Shown here: in pieces, positions 1 through 9,555 of the stretch
Layout of the letters: the number at the start of each line of letters is the position of its first letter
Numbering within the stretch: the stretch's first letter is position 1
NCBI GenBank assembly: GCA_003215295.1
Contig: QCKN01000002.1
Span: 78,030-142,029, forward strand
Length of the DNA: 64,000 nucleotides
Reading direction: 5' to 3'
Source of the DNA: Prochlorococcus sp. AG-409-P03
GTDB taxonomy: Bacteria > Cyanobacteriota > Cyanobacteriia > PCC-6307 > Cyanobiaceae
The notes under the pieces: model-generated
What the model was told of the DNA's origin: nothing
Seen by the model: only the letters and a program-made list of their open reading frames with translations
The model's database searches: none
Translations under genes and position numbers: made by a program

Positions 1-1
1 G

Positions 2-154
2 ATAGCTTACAAGCGAGCCACCAAAGTTCTTGTAGAGAACCGTTCTCTATTGGACGAACTTGCTTCAATGCTTATTGAAAAAGAGACTGTTAATTCCGAA
101 GACCTTCAAGATCTACTTATACGTCGCGACGCAAAGGTTGCAGAATACGCCTAA
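2..154 (+). CDS. ftsH: FtsH ATP-dependent zinc metalloprotease, C-terminal fragment (truncated by window start)
   Basis: Frame 2 reads IAYKRATKVLVENRSLLDELASMLIEKETVNSEDLQDLLIRRDAKVAEYA*, a typical FtsH C-terminus; 5' end outside window. Confidence 0.85.
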   Translation: MAYKRATKVLVENRSLLDELASMLIEKETVNSEDLQDLLIRRDAKVAEYA

Positions 155-824
155 TAAATACCTTCACTGGCAAAGACAACAGCAAGACTTCATTACTTGC
201 CTGAAGTCTCAACCACTTGTTGTAGTTCTTAGAGTAGATCCAAATTCTTGGGAGAACTCTTTATTTCTAAATCAAATATTCTCATTGTTCACTCAACTCA
301 ATACTGCAGGGGTTAAACATATAGAAATAGGATGGTCTCCTCATCCCGAGTGGATATATCTTATGCGGGAAGTTCAAAGAAACTTTAAAGGAATTTCTCT
401 AGGAGCAGCATCAATAACTTGTTCATTAGCTTTAAAATCAGTCGCTCAATTAGGGCTCAGCTATGCAATGAGTCCTTTCTGGAATCCCATACTGCAGAAA
501 GAAGCTATAGACCTTAACCAACTACTCGTTCCAGGAGTTTTCTCTCCCAAAGAAGTTCAAGAAGCTATTCGTCTTGGCTGTAAGTTAATAAAGCTATTCC
601 CAGCAAGCAAATTAGGGAAAGATTACTTGCATCAACTTAAATCAATGATGAACCCATTGCCATTTGTAATTGCAGCAGGAGGACTAGAGGTATCAGATCT
701 CGATTCATGGATCCAAGAAGGATATGGAGCAATTGTTTTAGGCAGAGGGATAATAAAAAATGGGCGAATAGATCTCACACTTCAGAACTGGCTGCAATCT
801 AAAAAAGATCAATCGCAAACCTAA
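138..824 (+). CDS. eda: 2-keto-3-deoxy-6-phosphogluconate aldolase family (Eda-like)
   Basis: ORF 60..824; LVVVLRVDP, AGVKHIEIGW, LVPGVFSPKEVQEAIRLGCKLIKLFPAS and FVIAAGGLE match the KDPG/KHG aldolase family. Start probably TTG at 138, since upstream residues overlap ftsH out of frame. Confidence 0.75.
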   Translation: MQNTPNKYLHWQRQQQDFITCLKSQPLVVVLRVDPNSWENSLFLNQIFSLFTQLNTAGVKHIEIGWSPHPEWIYLMREVQRNFKGISLGAASITCSLALKSVAQLGLSYAMSPFWNPILQKEAIDLNQLLVPGVFSPKEVQEAIRLGCKLIKLFPASKLGKDYLHQLKSMMNPLPFVIAAGGLEVSDLDSWIQEGYGAIVLGRGIIKNGRIDLTLQNWLQSKKDQSQT

Positions 825-992
825 CTATTTAGAATTATTTCGATTAGATACTTTGCTGAATTTTATCATCTCATAACAATCGAGCTAAATATAAAGCCAA
901 ATTATTAGTCAACTAATTTCAAGTCTCAATTACCAATAATAATGAAATTAAAACTACTAAAACCTAAAATATTTATTTAATAGATAAAAGTT

Positions 993-2084
993 CTACCAAA
1001 GACTGCACTGGCCACGTTGTCTTAACAAGTGATCAGCTAATACAAGAGAAACCATAGCTTCCACCATCGGAACTGCTCGAGGTAAGACACATGGGTCATG
1101 TCTCCCTTTTGCATTAAGCATCACTGGATTCCCCTCGGAATCAACTGTTTTTTGTGGCTTCCTAATAGTCGCTGTGGGCTTAAATGCGACCCGAAGAACT
1201 ATTTGCTCACCATTGCTAATTCCTCCTTGGATACCCCCAGAGTTATTTGAAGCTGTTCTAAAGCGTCCATTCTCACTTGCTATAAATGCATCGTTATGTT
1301 CACTCCCTCGCATTAGCGTTCCCTCAAATCCTGACCCAACTTCAAATCCTTTAGTCGCAGGTAGAGACATTAATGCCTTAGCAAGATCAGCCTCCAACTT
1401 GTCAAACACCGGCATCCCAAGTCCCATAGGCGCATTGCGAACAACACACTCAATCACACCTCCACAAGAATCTCCCTCTCGACTTATTGCTTCGATTCTT
1501 TCAACCATCAAATTCGCAACTTCTCTATTTGGACAGCGAACAATATTGGCCTCAACCTCATCGAATCTAACGGCGTCAGGATCAATCTCAGCCTCAATAT
1601 TGTGAATACGTTTGACCCAAGCCAAAATTTCTGTGGCATTCGCCTTTTCTAGAAGTTGCTTTGCAACTGCTCCAGCAGCAACCCGTGCAATAGTTTCCCG
1701 AGCAGACGCTCTACCCCCTCCACTGCGAGCCTGCACTCCATATTTAACTTGATAAGTAGCATCTGCGTGAGAAGGCCGAAAGGCTTTCTGAACCTCGCCA
1801 TAATCCCCAGGCCGATGATCTTTATTTCTAACCATCATTGCAATAGGAGTTCCTAGAGTGGTATTCCCAGTTAATCCACTCAAGATTTCTAGCTGATCAG
1901 CCTCATTGCGTGGAGTAGTGATTTTGCTTTGTCCTGGCTTTCTCCTATCCAAATCCCTTTGAATCTTTTCAATATCTAAATCCAACCTTGGAGGACAGCC
2001 CTCAAGGATTACACCAACACCTCCACCGTGAGATTCACCAAAGGTGCTAACACGGAATAACTTCCCGAAAGTACTTCCCATCAA
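993..2084 (-). CDS. aroC: Chorismate synthase
   Basis: [43 protein letters not shown]; full length 363 aa. Confidence 0.95.
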   Translation of the reverse strand: MMGSTFGKLFRVSTFGESHGGGVGVILEGCPPRLDLDIEKIQRDLDRRKPGQSKITTPRNEADQLEILSGLTGNTTLGTPIAMMVRNKDHRPGDYGEVQKAFRPSHADATYQVKYGVQARSGGGRASARETIARVAAGAVAKQLLEKANATEILAWVKRIHNIEAEIDPDAVRFDEVEANIVRCPNREVANLMVERIEAISREGDSCGGVIECVVRNAPMGLGMPVFDKLEADLAKALMSLPATKGFEVGSGFEGTLMRGSEHNDAFIASENGRFRTASNNSGGIQGGISNGEQIVLRVAFKPTATIRKPQKTVDSEGNPVMLNAKGRHDPCVLPRAVPMVEAMVSLVLADHLLRQRGQCSLW

Positions 2085-2184
2085 GTGCCCATTCTTATTA
2101 GAGACTAAAGAAGAAGATCAAAAAACCCCTGAAAATAAAAAATTCTATTGCGCTTAGTAAAGATGCTACATGAAAGCAATTACC

Positions 2185-2214
2185 AAAAAAAGCCCCCTCA
2201 CGAGAGGGGGCTTA
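2185..2214 (-). terminator. Rho-independent terminator downstream of psbA
   Basis: 9-bp perfect stem agccccctc/gagggggct (2191-2199 / 2204-2212) with 4-nt loop; the minus strand continues into a U-tract. Confidence 0.9.
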
Positions 2215-2268
2215 ACAAAAGAGTTATGCGTAGAAAACTCTAGAACTAAATTGATTGGTTAATTAAGC

Positions 2269-3351
2269 TCAACCAATCGCAGGAGCTACCAAAGCCACAG
2301 AAGTGGATTCAGCCGCAGCAAGGTCTAGAGGGAAGTTGTGAGCATTACGCTCGTGCATCACTTCCATACCAAGGTTGGCACGATTAAGAACATCACCCCA
2401 AGTTGGAACGACCTTGCCATTTGCATCAAGAATTGACTGGTTGAAGTTGAAACCATTCAAGTTGAAAGCCATGGTGCAAATGCCCATAGAAGTCAACCAA
2501 ACACAAACAACAGGGAAAATTGCCAGGAAGAAGTGAAGGCTACGACTGTTATTAAAGCTGGCGTATTGGAAGATCAAACGACCGAAATAACCGTGAGCAG
2601 CCACGATGTTGTAGGTCTCTTCCTCTTGACCAAACTTATAACCATAGTTCTGGGACTCAGTCTCAGTAGTTTCACGTACCAAAGATGAAGTAACCAATGA
2701 ACCATGCATTGCTGAGAAAAGGCTTCCTCCGAACATGCCTGCTACACCAGCCATATGGAATGGGTGCATAAGGATATTGTGCTCAGCCTGGAACACAAAC
2801 ATGAAGTTGAAAGTACCTGAAATTCCCAATGGCATGCCATCAGATAGCGAACCCTGTCCAAATGGGTAGATCAGAAACACAGCAAAAGCTGCAGAAACTG
2901 GTGCTGAATAAGCAACACAAATCCAAGGACGCATACCTAAACGGTATGAAAGCTCCCACTGACGACCCATCCATCCACAAATTCCGATTAGGAAGTGGAA
3001 AACGATAAGCTGATAAGGACCACCGTTGTAAAGCCACTCATCAAGGGATGCAGCTTCCCAGATTGGGTAGAAGTGCATTCCAATGGCGTTACTAGAAGGA
3101 ACAACAGCACCAGAGATGATGTTGTTTCCATACATGAGTGAACCCGCAACAGGCTCGCGGATACCATCGATATCAACCGGTGGCGCCGCAATAAAAGCAA
3201 TAATGAAACAGGTTGTGGCAGTAAGTAGACAGGGAACCATCAATACACCAAACCAACCGAGGTAAATACGGTTGTTAGTGGAAGTAACCCAATCACAGAA
3301 CTGTGGCCAACCCTTAAGCAGCGAAGAACGCTGCTGCTGAATGCTGGTCAT
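2269..3351 (-). CDS. psbA: Photosystem II D1 protein
   Basis: [35 protein letters not shown] ... [20 protein letters not shown]; start ATG at 3351, not the 3480 start in the ORF track. Confidence 0.97.
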   Translation of the reverse strand: MTSIQQQRSSLLKGWPQFCDWVTSTNNRIYLGWFGVLMVPCLLTATTCFIIAFIAAPPVDIDGIREPVAGSLMYGNNIISGAVVPSSNAIGMHFYPIWEAASLDEWLYNGGPYQLIVFHFLIGICGWMGRQWELSYRLGMRPWICVAYSAPVSAAFAVFLIYPFGQGSLSDGMPLGISGTFNFMFVFQAEHNILMHPFHMAGVAGMFGGSLFSAMHGSLVTSSLVRETTETESQNYGYKFGQEEETYNIVAAHGYFGRLIFQYASFNNSRSLHFFLAIFPVVCVWLTSMGICTMAFNLNGFNFNQSILDANGKVVPTWGDVLNRANLGMEVMHERNAHNFPLDLAAAESTSVALVAPAIG

Positions 3352-3693
3352 GAGGACGGTATAGGAATCCCAAAAAACTTGGGACGATAAATAAGGACAG
3401 GATTGCCCTGTCCAAAAGAGTGTAAACGAAGAACAAGCAATCCGTGAACAGTATTCAAGAGAATCCGTGAAGAGCAACAAATCTCAAATACCAGAAAGAT
3501 TTAAGATTTGAGCGTCGAGAGATTTAGGAGAACTGTTTTGGTCCTCATCCGCTGGTTCCTGTCAGGACAACATCTTCAAGAAACTGTGCCTTTAACTAGT
3601 GCGAGGCATAGAAGAAACGAACTAGAGGCATTGGGGGCAGTGGTTTATTGGAGTGAAAGGCTGCTACCTTCCCAACTGCACTGACCACCCAGA

Positions 3694-4038
3694 TTGGAAC
3701 TAATCCCATTCAGAAACAGAAGAGGAAGCAACATATTGACTTTCCTAGTAGTGGGAATCGCAATTCTTTTGGGCGAAGGTTGTACTAACAAGCAACAATC
3801 ATTCAATGAGCAGTCTTCAAACTCTGAAAAAGCAATATTTGAATTAAAAAGCCGTATCAGCAAAATTGAAAGCCACCTCACAAAAGGCTCTGATCCTTCA
3901 CTCTTATTTAAAGCAAAAATTAAGTCAATTACATTCCGGATTGGCACAAAAGATGATCGTTTGAGAATCTATTGGAGTGATGGAAGTAGAACAGATCTTC
4001 CATGCACTAAAGAACAAAGTATATGGGCATGTGGATAA
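3694..4038 (+). CDS. Hypothetical membrane-anchored or lipoprotein-like small protein
   Basis: TTG-start ORF, 114 aa, hydrophobic N-terminus followed by a Cys (FLVVGIAILLGEGC), coiled-coil-like segment, C-terminal RIYWSDGSRTDLPCTKEQSIWACG. Confidence 0.55.
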   Translation: MELIPFRNRRGSNILTFLVVGIAILLGEGCTNKQQSFNEQSSNSEKAIFELKSRISKIESHLTKGSDPSLLFKAKIKSITFRIGTKDDRLRIYWSDGSRTDLPCTKEQSIWACG

Positions 4039-4054
4039 CTAAAATATAGTAAAG

Positions 4055-4969
4055 CTAGTCTTGAATTAGATCTTCTAAGGCCAAACTCCACTTATTGGAA
4101 AAAGGCCAAACCTCTCTTTTAGTAAGACTCATAGCTATATTTTTTTCCATATATGCCGCCTCATTAATAAATACTGGCACAACAGATTCATCTTCATAGA
4201 ACCTTTGCACATCTCCATCTGAACTTATAAATAAAGGTGCTCCAGAGCAAAGTGGGTGCCAATCTGCCCCGTCGAGAGAAGAATGTATGAATGATTCAAC
4301 CTTGCCTTCTGAATCCCTAGGAAAATCCAAACTTCCCAAATGACGATGAATAACTAATTGCTTGGGAAAATTACTCATTCGCGATCTAGCTTTTGCTATT
4401 TCCCCGAGACAAGCCTCTAAAGCAATATGAGTTTGTTCAACAATCTTTGCATTGAGAATCCCTTGAGGAACTGGGCCAATTTCAACTACGACTCCACATG
4501 GCCATGCCTCAACAAGAAAACCTGTTTGAGAATAATCACCTTCATGTAAATAAACAGGTAAACCTAGACGTGCCTGCATTAAAGATGCAAGCGCTAAATC
4601 TGCAGGCCGACGTCCATAAACAACTAAACAACTACCCATAGCAGCAGTAGTGCTATGAAAATCAATGCAAAGCTGACACGGTTGATCTGAACTCGAACCA
4701 AAAAGAGATAACAGTTCTCTAGCACGTTCAAACTCATAGGCTTTATTACTCTGCGCATCGCAGGAACCAAAGAGAAAACTACGATTTAAATCTCTTTCTA
4801 GATACCGCCTACAAGACTTATAGGCCAAAGGGTTACCTATGACCTTGCAAACACTTAAGCCATTTGTGTTGATCAGCCAAGGCTTCTTCGACCATTCCTC
4901 AAAGAGCCAAGGTGCATTAACTTCATTGCCATGGGTTCCTGCAACCAATAAAACCTGAAGCCCTGACAT
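4055..4969 (-). CDS. Aspartoacylase/succinylglutamate desuccinylase family zinc hydrolase
   Basis: LLVAGTHGNEVNAPWL (H..E zinc motif), LYIDFHSTT-like CIDFHSTTAAMG, VVEIGPVPQG. Confidence 0.85.
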   Translation of the reverse strand: MSGLQVLLVAGTHGNEVNAPWLFEEWSKKPWLINTNGLSVCKVIGNPLAYKSCRRYLERDLNRSFLFGSCDAQSNKAYEFERARELLSLFGSSSDQPCQLCIDFHSTTAAMGSCLVVYGRRPADLALASLMQARLGLPVYLHEGDYSQTGFLVEAWPCGVVVEIGPVPQGILNAKIVEQTHIALEACLGEIAKARSRMSNFPKQLVIHRHLGSLDFPRDSEGKVESFIHSSLDGADWHPLCSGAPLFISSDGDVQRFYEDESVVPVFINEAAYMEKNIAMSLTKREVWPFSNKWSLALEDLIQD

Positions 4970-5025
4970 CCAACTTTAAAAGCTATTTTCAGGGTGGCTA
5001 AAAATGTCAAGAAAGGGAACTCGCT

Positions 5026-6018
5026 ATGCCTATTCACCCAATTGTTGTTGCAAGTGCACGAATCGGATGGCAATGGCAATGGAGGCAATTAATGAATGGA
5101 TTAGCTCCTGCAGATTCCAGCGGGAATTACATCAGACCTAAAAGCCAACACCAAAATGCCATCTTGCCAAAAGAGAGCGACCTAATCGAGAGATCACTCC
5201 ATCAAAAACCACTCCTAATTATTGGGCGAAGCTGCCCATGGGCACATAGAACTTGGTTGATCTATGAAATACGAAATTTACAGACAAGTCTCCAATTATT
5301 AATAGCCCAATCAGACCACAAAGGTGGCCAATGGCGAATTGAGCCTTCTTGGAGAGGGTGTGATTCTCTCCTCTCGATTTACAAAAAGTGTGGCAGCCCA
5401 CCAAACCATCGAGCGACAGTACCAACCTTAATAGACCCAGGAATTAATACTGAAACCAACCCCAAAATTCTAGGCAATGAAAGTGCACAGTTGGTTGAAT
5501 TGCTCAATCAATGGCCCACCATTGGTCAAGAAATTGATCTATCACCAGCAGAGTGCAAAGAGGAAATTCATACATGGCAAAAACTACTCCAACCAAGTGT
5601 TAATGATGGGGTGTATCGGTGTGGGTTTGCACGTACACAATCGGCGTACAACAAAGCATGCAACGAGCTTTTCTCAGCTCTCAAAATCGTGGAAGAAAGT
5701 CTCTCCAAAAAGGGGCCTTGGCTCTGCGGAGAAAAATTAAGTCTTGCTGATCTACGACTATTCCCAACATTAATTCGTTGGGAAATGGTTTATATGCCAC
5801 TCTTTGGATGCAGTACAAAACCTCTTTGGGCCTTTCCTAAACTATGGAATTGGCGCCAAGCATTTTTTAACCTAACTAATGTAGAGAAAACCTGCGATTA
5901 CAATGCATGGCGCAATGACTACTTTGGTGCTTTATTCCCATTAAGGCCAAGCGGAATTATTCCAGATGGACCAGAACTAAGCACCATAATTAATTCTACA
6001 GCCCCTAAATTAAAATGA
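5026..6018 (+). CDS. Glutathione S-transferase family protein (glutathionyl-hydroquinone reductase-like)
   Basis: RSCPWAHRTWLIYEIRNL active-site region; C-terminal GST domain GPWLCGEKLSLADLRLFPTLIRWE. Confidence 0.8.
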   Translation: MPIHPIVVASARIGWQWQWRQLMNGLAPADSSGNYIRPKSQHQNAILPKESDLIERSLHQKPLLIIGRSCPWAHRTWLIYEIRNLQTSLQLLIAQSDHKGGQWRIEPSWRGCDSLLSIYKKCGSPPNHRATVPTLIDPGINTETNPKILGNESAQLVELLNQWPTIGQEIDLSPAECKEEIHTWQKLLQPSVNDGVYRCGFARTQSAYNKACNELFSALKIVEESLSKKGPWLCGEKLSLADLRLFPTLIRWEMVYMPLFGCSTKPLWAFPKLWNWRQAFFNLTNVEKTCDYNAWRNDYFGALFPLRPSGIIPDGPELSTIINSTAPKLK

Positions 6019-6689
6019 TCTTTCCCTTTCAAAGTCAAAAATCTAATAAGCCAAACTTTCAAGAAGTGGAGCTTGAAGGTATTTATGGGAAGTACACAAT
6101 CACTCAAAAGGACGCGATTGAAGTGCAGAACTATAGGGTTGCAGTTCTAATCTGCGGTCTTTCACTCTCCTTGGGACTAGGTCAATGGATTTTATTTGGT
6201 ACAAATTGGGCTTGGATTTGGCTATTTCCTTTGACGGCTGGTCTAGGTCTCGCACTCCAATATATTCACATTTACGTCAGAGTACTTCATAGAACTCTTA
6301 AGATGTTCTGGGTATTAGGTTGCTTAGGCATAATCCTACTTTTTTACAAGTTCGGCATAAGAGAAATGCTTCCCAATATCGCCTCAAATGCAGCACTAAC
6401 AATTCTCATTGGGCCATTCTTTGCTGCACTAACTGGCCTGGGATTCAAAGAGTTCTTTTGCTTTCGACGACCAGAAGCTATTGGTCTCACAGCTCTCCTC
6501 CCCATAGCTTTGATAGGACATTTAAGTGGAGTCTTCAATGGAGCAATCGTTATGTTTTTACTTATAATATCTGCCATTATGTTAGTCATACTTTCTCTTA
6601 GAAAGTTTGGAATGGAAGTAGCTGCAGATGTAGGAGACAAAAGCATATTTAATTACTTAGATAATCAGCGAGCTGCAGGTGCTTTGTGA
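6015..6689 (+). CDS. DUF2301 domain-containing integral membrane protein
   Basis: 224 aa with multiple hydrophobic helices and IHIYVRVLHRTLKMFWVLG; overlaps the upstream stop by 4 nt (ATGA). Confidence 0.7.
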   Translation: MIFPFQSQKSNKPNFQEVELEGIYGKYTITQKDAIEVQNYRVAVLICGLSLSLGLGQWILFGTNWAWIWLFPLTAGLGLALQYIHIYVRVLHRTLKMFWVLGCLGIILLFYKFGIREMLPNIASNAALTILIGPFFAALTGLGFKEFFCFRRPEAIGLTALLPIALIGHLSGVFNGAIVMFLLIISAIMLVILSLRKFGMEVAADVGDKSIFNYLDNQRAAGAL

Positions 6690-8608
6690 GCCTAGTAAGC
6701 CTCATTGGAGCTTCTAAAGACTTTGGTATTCGAACACTTTTCAAGGATCTAACTCTTCATATTGAGAAGAAAGAGCGGCTCGGATTGATTGGTGCTAATG
6801 GTTCAGGAAAATCAACCCTTCTAAAAATTATTGCTGGTATTGAACCGCTTGAAAAAGGAAAGCGGTCGTGCTCACCAAAGCTTCGAATAACAATTGTAAA
6901 TCAAGAAAGTGTTTTCGAACAAGGCCTTAGTGTGCTTGAACAGGTGCTTGAAGGTTGCGGAGAAAAGAAAAAGCTACTCCTAGAGTTCACACACATAACC
7001 AATGAAATAGCTCAAAAGCCTGAGGATCCAATTCTTCTTGAAAAACTAAGTCGATTGAGTGAACAAATGGATCACTCTGAAGTCTGGGATCTGGAACACC
7101 AATGTCAAGAAATATTGAGTCGTCTTGGAATTAAAGATCTAAGTCTTCCAGTGGAAAAACTTTCAGGTGGCTATCTCAAGCGAGTAGCAATAGCCTCTGC
7201 GCTAGTTGCAAAGCCAGATCTTCTTCTCCTTGACGAGCCTACCAACCATCTAGACGCTTCTGCAATTGAATGGCTACAAAATTGGCTTGCCAACTATCCA
7301 GGAGCATTAGTACTGGTCACCCATGACCGATACGTTTTGGATCGGATTACTAACAAAATGATTGAGGTAGATCGCGGAGAAGCAAAAACTTACATTGGCA
7401 ACTACACCAAGTTCCTTGAAGAAAAGTCCATACAAGAGCAATCCGAAACTACAAAAAACCTCAAATTCAAAGGAATCTTAAGGAGAGAATTGACTTGGTT
7501 AAGGAGAGGAGCTAAAGCTCGAAGTACTAAACAAAAAGCTCGAATTCAAAGAATACACCAATTACAAAATAAGCCTAATCGAAAAGTTAAGGAGACTATA
7601 GACATAACGACTTCCAATAGACGAATTGGCAAGTTAGTTATTGAGGTGAAAGAATTAAGTGTTACAGCAAATAGAGAAATTAATGGGCCCATCCTAATTA
7701 ACAATTTTAGCTACAGCTTCACCAATCAAGATCGAGTAGGAATTATTGGTTCAAATGGAACAGGTAAATCAACACTTCTTGACCTGCTAGCAGGTAAAAC
7801 AGATCCTGTTAAAGGTAGGATTCGCATAGGAACTACTGTTCACATTGGATACCTAAATCAGAATACAGTGATTCAACTCGAAAATAAAAATTCAAATCAG
7901 AAAGTTATCGACTTTATCGAAGAAGAAGCCTCTCAGATTAGGATTGGGAAGGAGATGATAACTGCTTCTCAATTACTAGAAAGATTTCTGTTCCCTCCAG
8001 CCCAACAACATAGCAAACTTAAAACTCTTTCAGGAGGAGAGATAAGGCGACTAAGTCTTTGCCGAATACTTATACAGTCGCCAAACGTTATTTTATTGGA
8101 CGAGCCAACTAATGATCTAGATATACAGACGCTAAGGGTACTTGAAGACTTTATAGAGAGTTTCCAAGGTTGCGTTATATTAGTGTCGCATGATAGATAT
8201 TTCCTAGATCGCACTGTAAAACGAATACTTTGTTTTGAAGATAAAGGCTTAAAACTTTATGAAGGCAACTACAGCGAGATTTTAGATAAAAAGAGACATC
8301 AATCGAAACAGTTAACTCAATCATCGTCACAAAGACCTAAGGCAAATCCAAAAGCCGAAAAAAGAGACATTAATCATCTTCCTAAAACGCCCATTAAAGC
8401 CCAACGTAGAAGTTTTAAAGAATCCAAAGAGCTTGAGGCTCTAAATAAAGAACTACCTCTTCTTGAAGCTAGAAAGTTAACCCTTGAAAATGAACTAGCC
8501 ACAGGGACTAATGATTTAGCTGCATCTAGCAATAAGCTCGCAGAATTGGTCAAAACAATTTCGGAAGCAGAAGATCGCTGGTTAGAACTGAGCGAATTGG
8601 AGCCCTGA
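6686..8608 (+). CDS. ABC-F family ATPase (Uup-like)
   Basis: Two Walker A motifs (GANGSGKST, GSNGTGKST), LSGGYLKR and LSGGEIRRL signatures, DEPTNHLD / DEPTNDLD, no TM domain. Confidence 0.92.
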   Translation: MSLVSLIGASKDFGIRTLFKDLTLHIEKKERLGLIGANGSGKSTLLKIIAGIEPLEKGKRSCSPKLRITIVNQESVFEQGLSVLEQVLEGCGEKKKLLLEFTHITNEIAQKPEDPILLEKLSRLSEQMDHSEVWDLEHQCQEILSRLGIKDLSLPVEKLSGGYLKRVAIASALVAKPDLLLLDEPTNHLDASAIEWLQNWLANYPGALVLVTHDRYVLDRITNKMIEVDRGEAKTYIGNYTKFLEEKSIQEQSETTKNLKFKGILRRELTWLRRGAKARSTKQKARIQRIHQLQNKPNRKVKETIDITTSNRRIGKLVIEVKELSVTANREINGPILINNFSYSFTNQDRVGIIGSNGTGKSTLLDLLAGKTDPVKGRIRIGTTVHIGYLNQNTVIQLENKNSNQKVIDFIEEEASQIRIGKEMITASQLLERFLFPPAQQHSKLKTLSGGEIRRLSLCRILIQSPNVILLDEPTNDLDIQTLRVLEDFIESFQGCVILVSHDRYFLDRTVKRILCFEDKGLKLYEGNYSEILDKKRHQSKQLTQSSSQRPKANPKAEKRDINHLPKTPIKAQRRSFKESKELEALNKELPLLEARKLTLENELATGTNDLAASSNKLAELVKTISEAEDRWLELSELEP

Positions 8609-8986
8609 ACATCCGCCTTCTTCGATGAAGAGGAAGAAGATCCCCGTTCAGCCCTTAAATAGTCGACTCACGAACGAAAACAAGACAAATTAACTCCTCT
8701 CAAGTGTCGCGCCAAAAACCGAGAAAGAACATCATGAGACTCTTGAGACCAAAAGCAAGGCTCTTCAGACCCATGAATCCCAAGCCTGACCCGACCATGA
8801 TTGCTGAAATAGACCTAGCTGTCTCGAAAAGATGGCATGAGATAAGCCTTAAGAGCTCTATAGAGGCGGTATGTACCGATACTTAATTTGGGTATTGGTG
8901 TTGTAACCGCAATGAAACCCGTGGCATAACCCTTCGAAGGCCGTATCGTGTGCTTGTCGACCAAGGCCGGCGTAGGCCAAGACTCC

Positions 8987-9205
8987 ATGAACACTATCGA
9001 CGAACACATTCAAAAGGATCAGTCTGAGATCCAGTCTGCCAAGACCCAAGGCGACCAAGCAAAGGTTCGCCATCTCACCGAAGAACTGAATTCCCTCCAG
9101 GAATACAAAGATCATCACCCAGATGACAAACATGACCCAAATGCCCTGGAGTTGTTCTGCGACGCCAATCCAGACGAACCAGAGTGTCTGGTATACGACG
9201 ATTAA
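8987..9205 (+). CDS. cp12: CP12 Calvin-cycle regulatory protein (short marine form)
   Basis: C-terminal ELFCDANPDEPECLVYDD is the canonical CP12 Cys-pair tail; start ATG at 8987. Confidence 0.88.
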   Translation: MNTIDEHIQKDQSEIQSAKTQGDQAKVRHLTEELNSLQEYKDHHPDDKHDPNALELFCDANPDEPECLVYDD

Positions 9206-9228
9206 TCAGCTTCACAAATAACTAAAAT

Positions 9229-9257
9229 AAAAAAGCGGGTTTTTAGCCCGCTTTTTT
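9229..9257 (+). terminator. Rho-independent terminator after cp12
   Basis: aaaaagcgggtttttagcccgctttttt: GC stem with flanking A- and T-tracts, possibly bidirectional. Confidence 0.88.
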
Positions 9258-9298
9258 CATCTTTGTTATTCTTGTAAGAACATCAAAGATGAAAAATT

Positions 9299-9481
9299 TC
9301 AATAATCCAAATTGAAGTCCGAGGGACTACTAGTTAAAGAGCAAACCACTGCCTCCTCATTTCTCATCTGACGCACTTCAGCAATTGGACGTCCCATTTG
9401 TTTGAGAACCTCAACTTCTGCATGGGTCTGACAACGCGCAATCACCTTGCCAAACTCATCAAAACAACTATAAAAAGTCAT
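9299..9481 (-). CDS. Small conserved hypothetical protein
   Basis: MTFYSCFDEFGKVIARCQTHAEVEVLKQMGRPIAEVRQMRN...; likely start is the internal Met at 9481. Confidence 0.6.
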   Translation of the reverse strand: MTFYSCFDEFGKVIARCQTHAEVEVLKQMGRPIAEVRQMRNEEAVVCSLTSSPSDFNLDY

Positions 9482-9555
9482 AATTAGCGAAAAGCTCTTA
9501 CTAGTTATGACCAATAACTAGAATATAGACAAGCAAGGATTAGAAGGTAAACACA

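Noticed and set aside
1174-1605. 143-aa plus-strand ORF opposite aroC
   Set aside because: Antisense shadow of chorismate synthase.
3352-3480. In-frame 5' extension of psbA in the ORF track ([18 protein letters not shown]...)
   Set aside because: D1 clearly begins [10 protein letters not shown] at 3351; the extension is just an open 5' UTR with no D1 similarity.
3645-3947. 100-aa minus-strand ORF overlapping 3694..4038
   Set aside because: The plus frame has a more protein-like composition and an N-terminal hydrophobic segment; the minus frame lacks a coherent pattern.
8704-8886. 60-aa plus-strand ORF MSRQKPRKNIMRLLRPKARLF...
   Set aside because: Basic composition with no recognisable motif and a GTG start in a non-coding-looking spacer; not supported as a gene.
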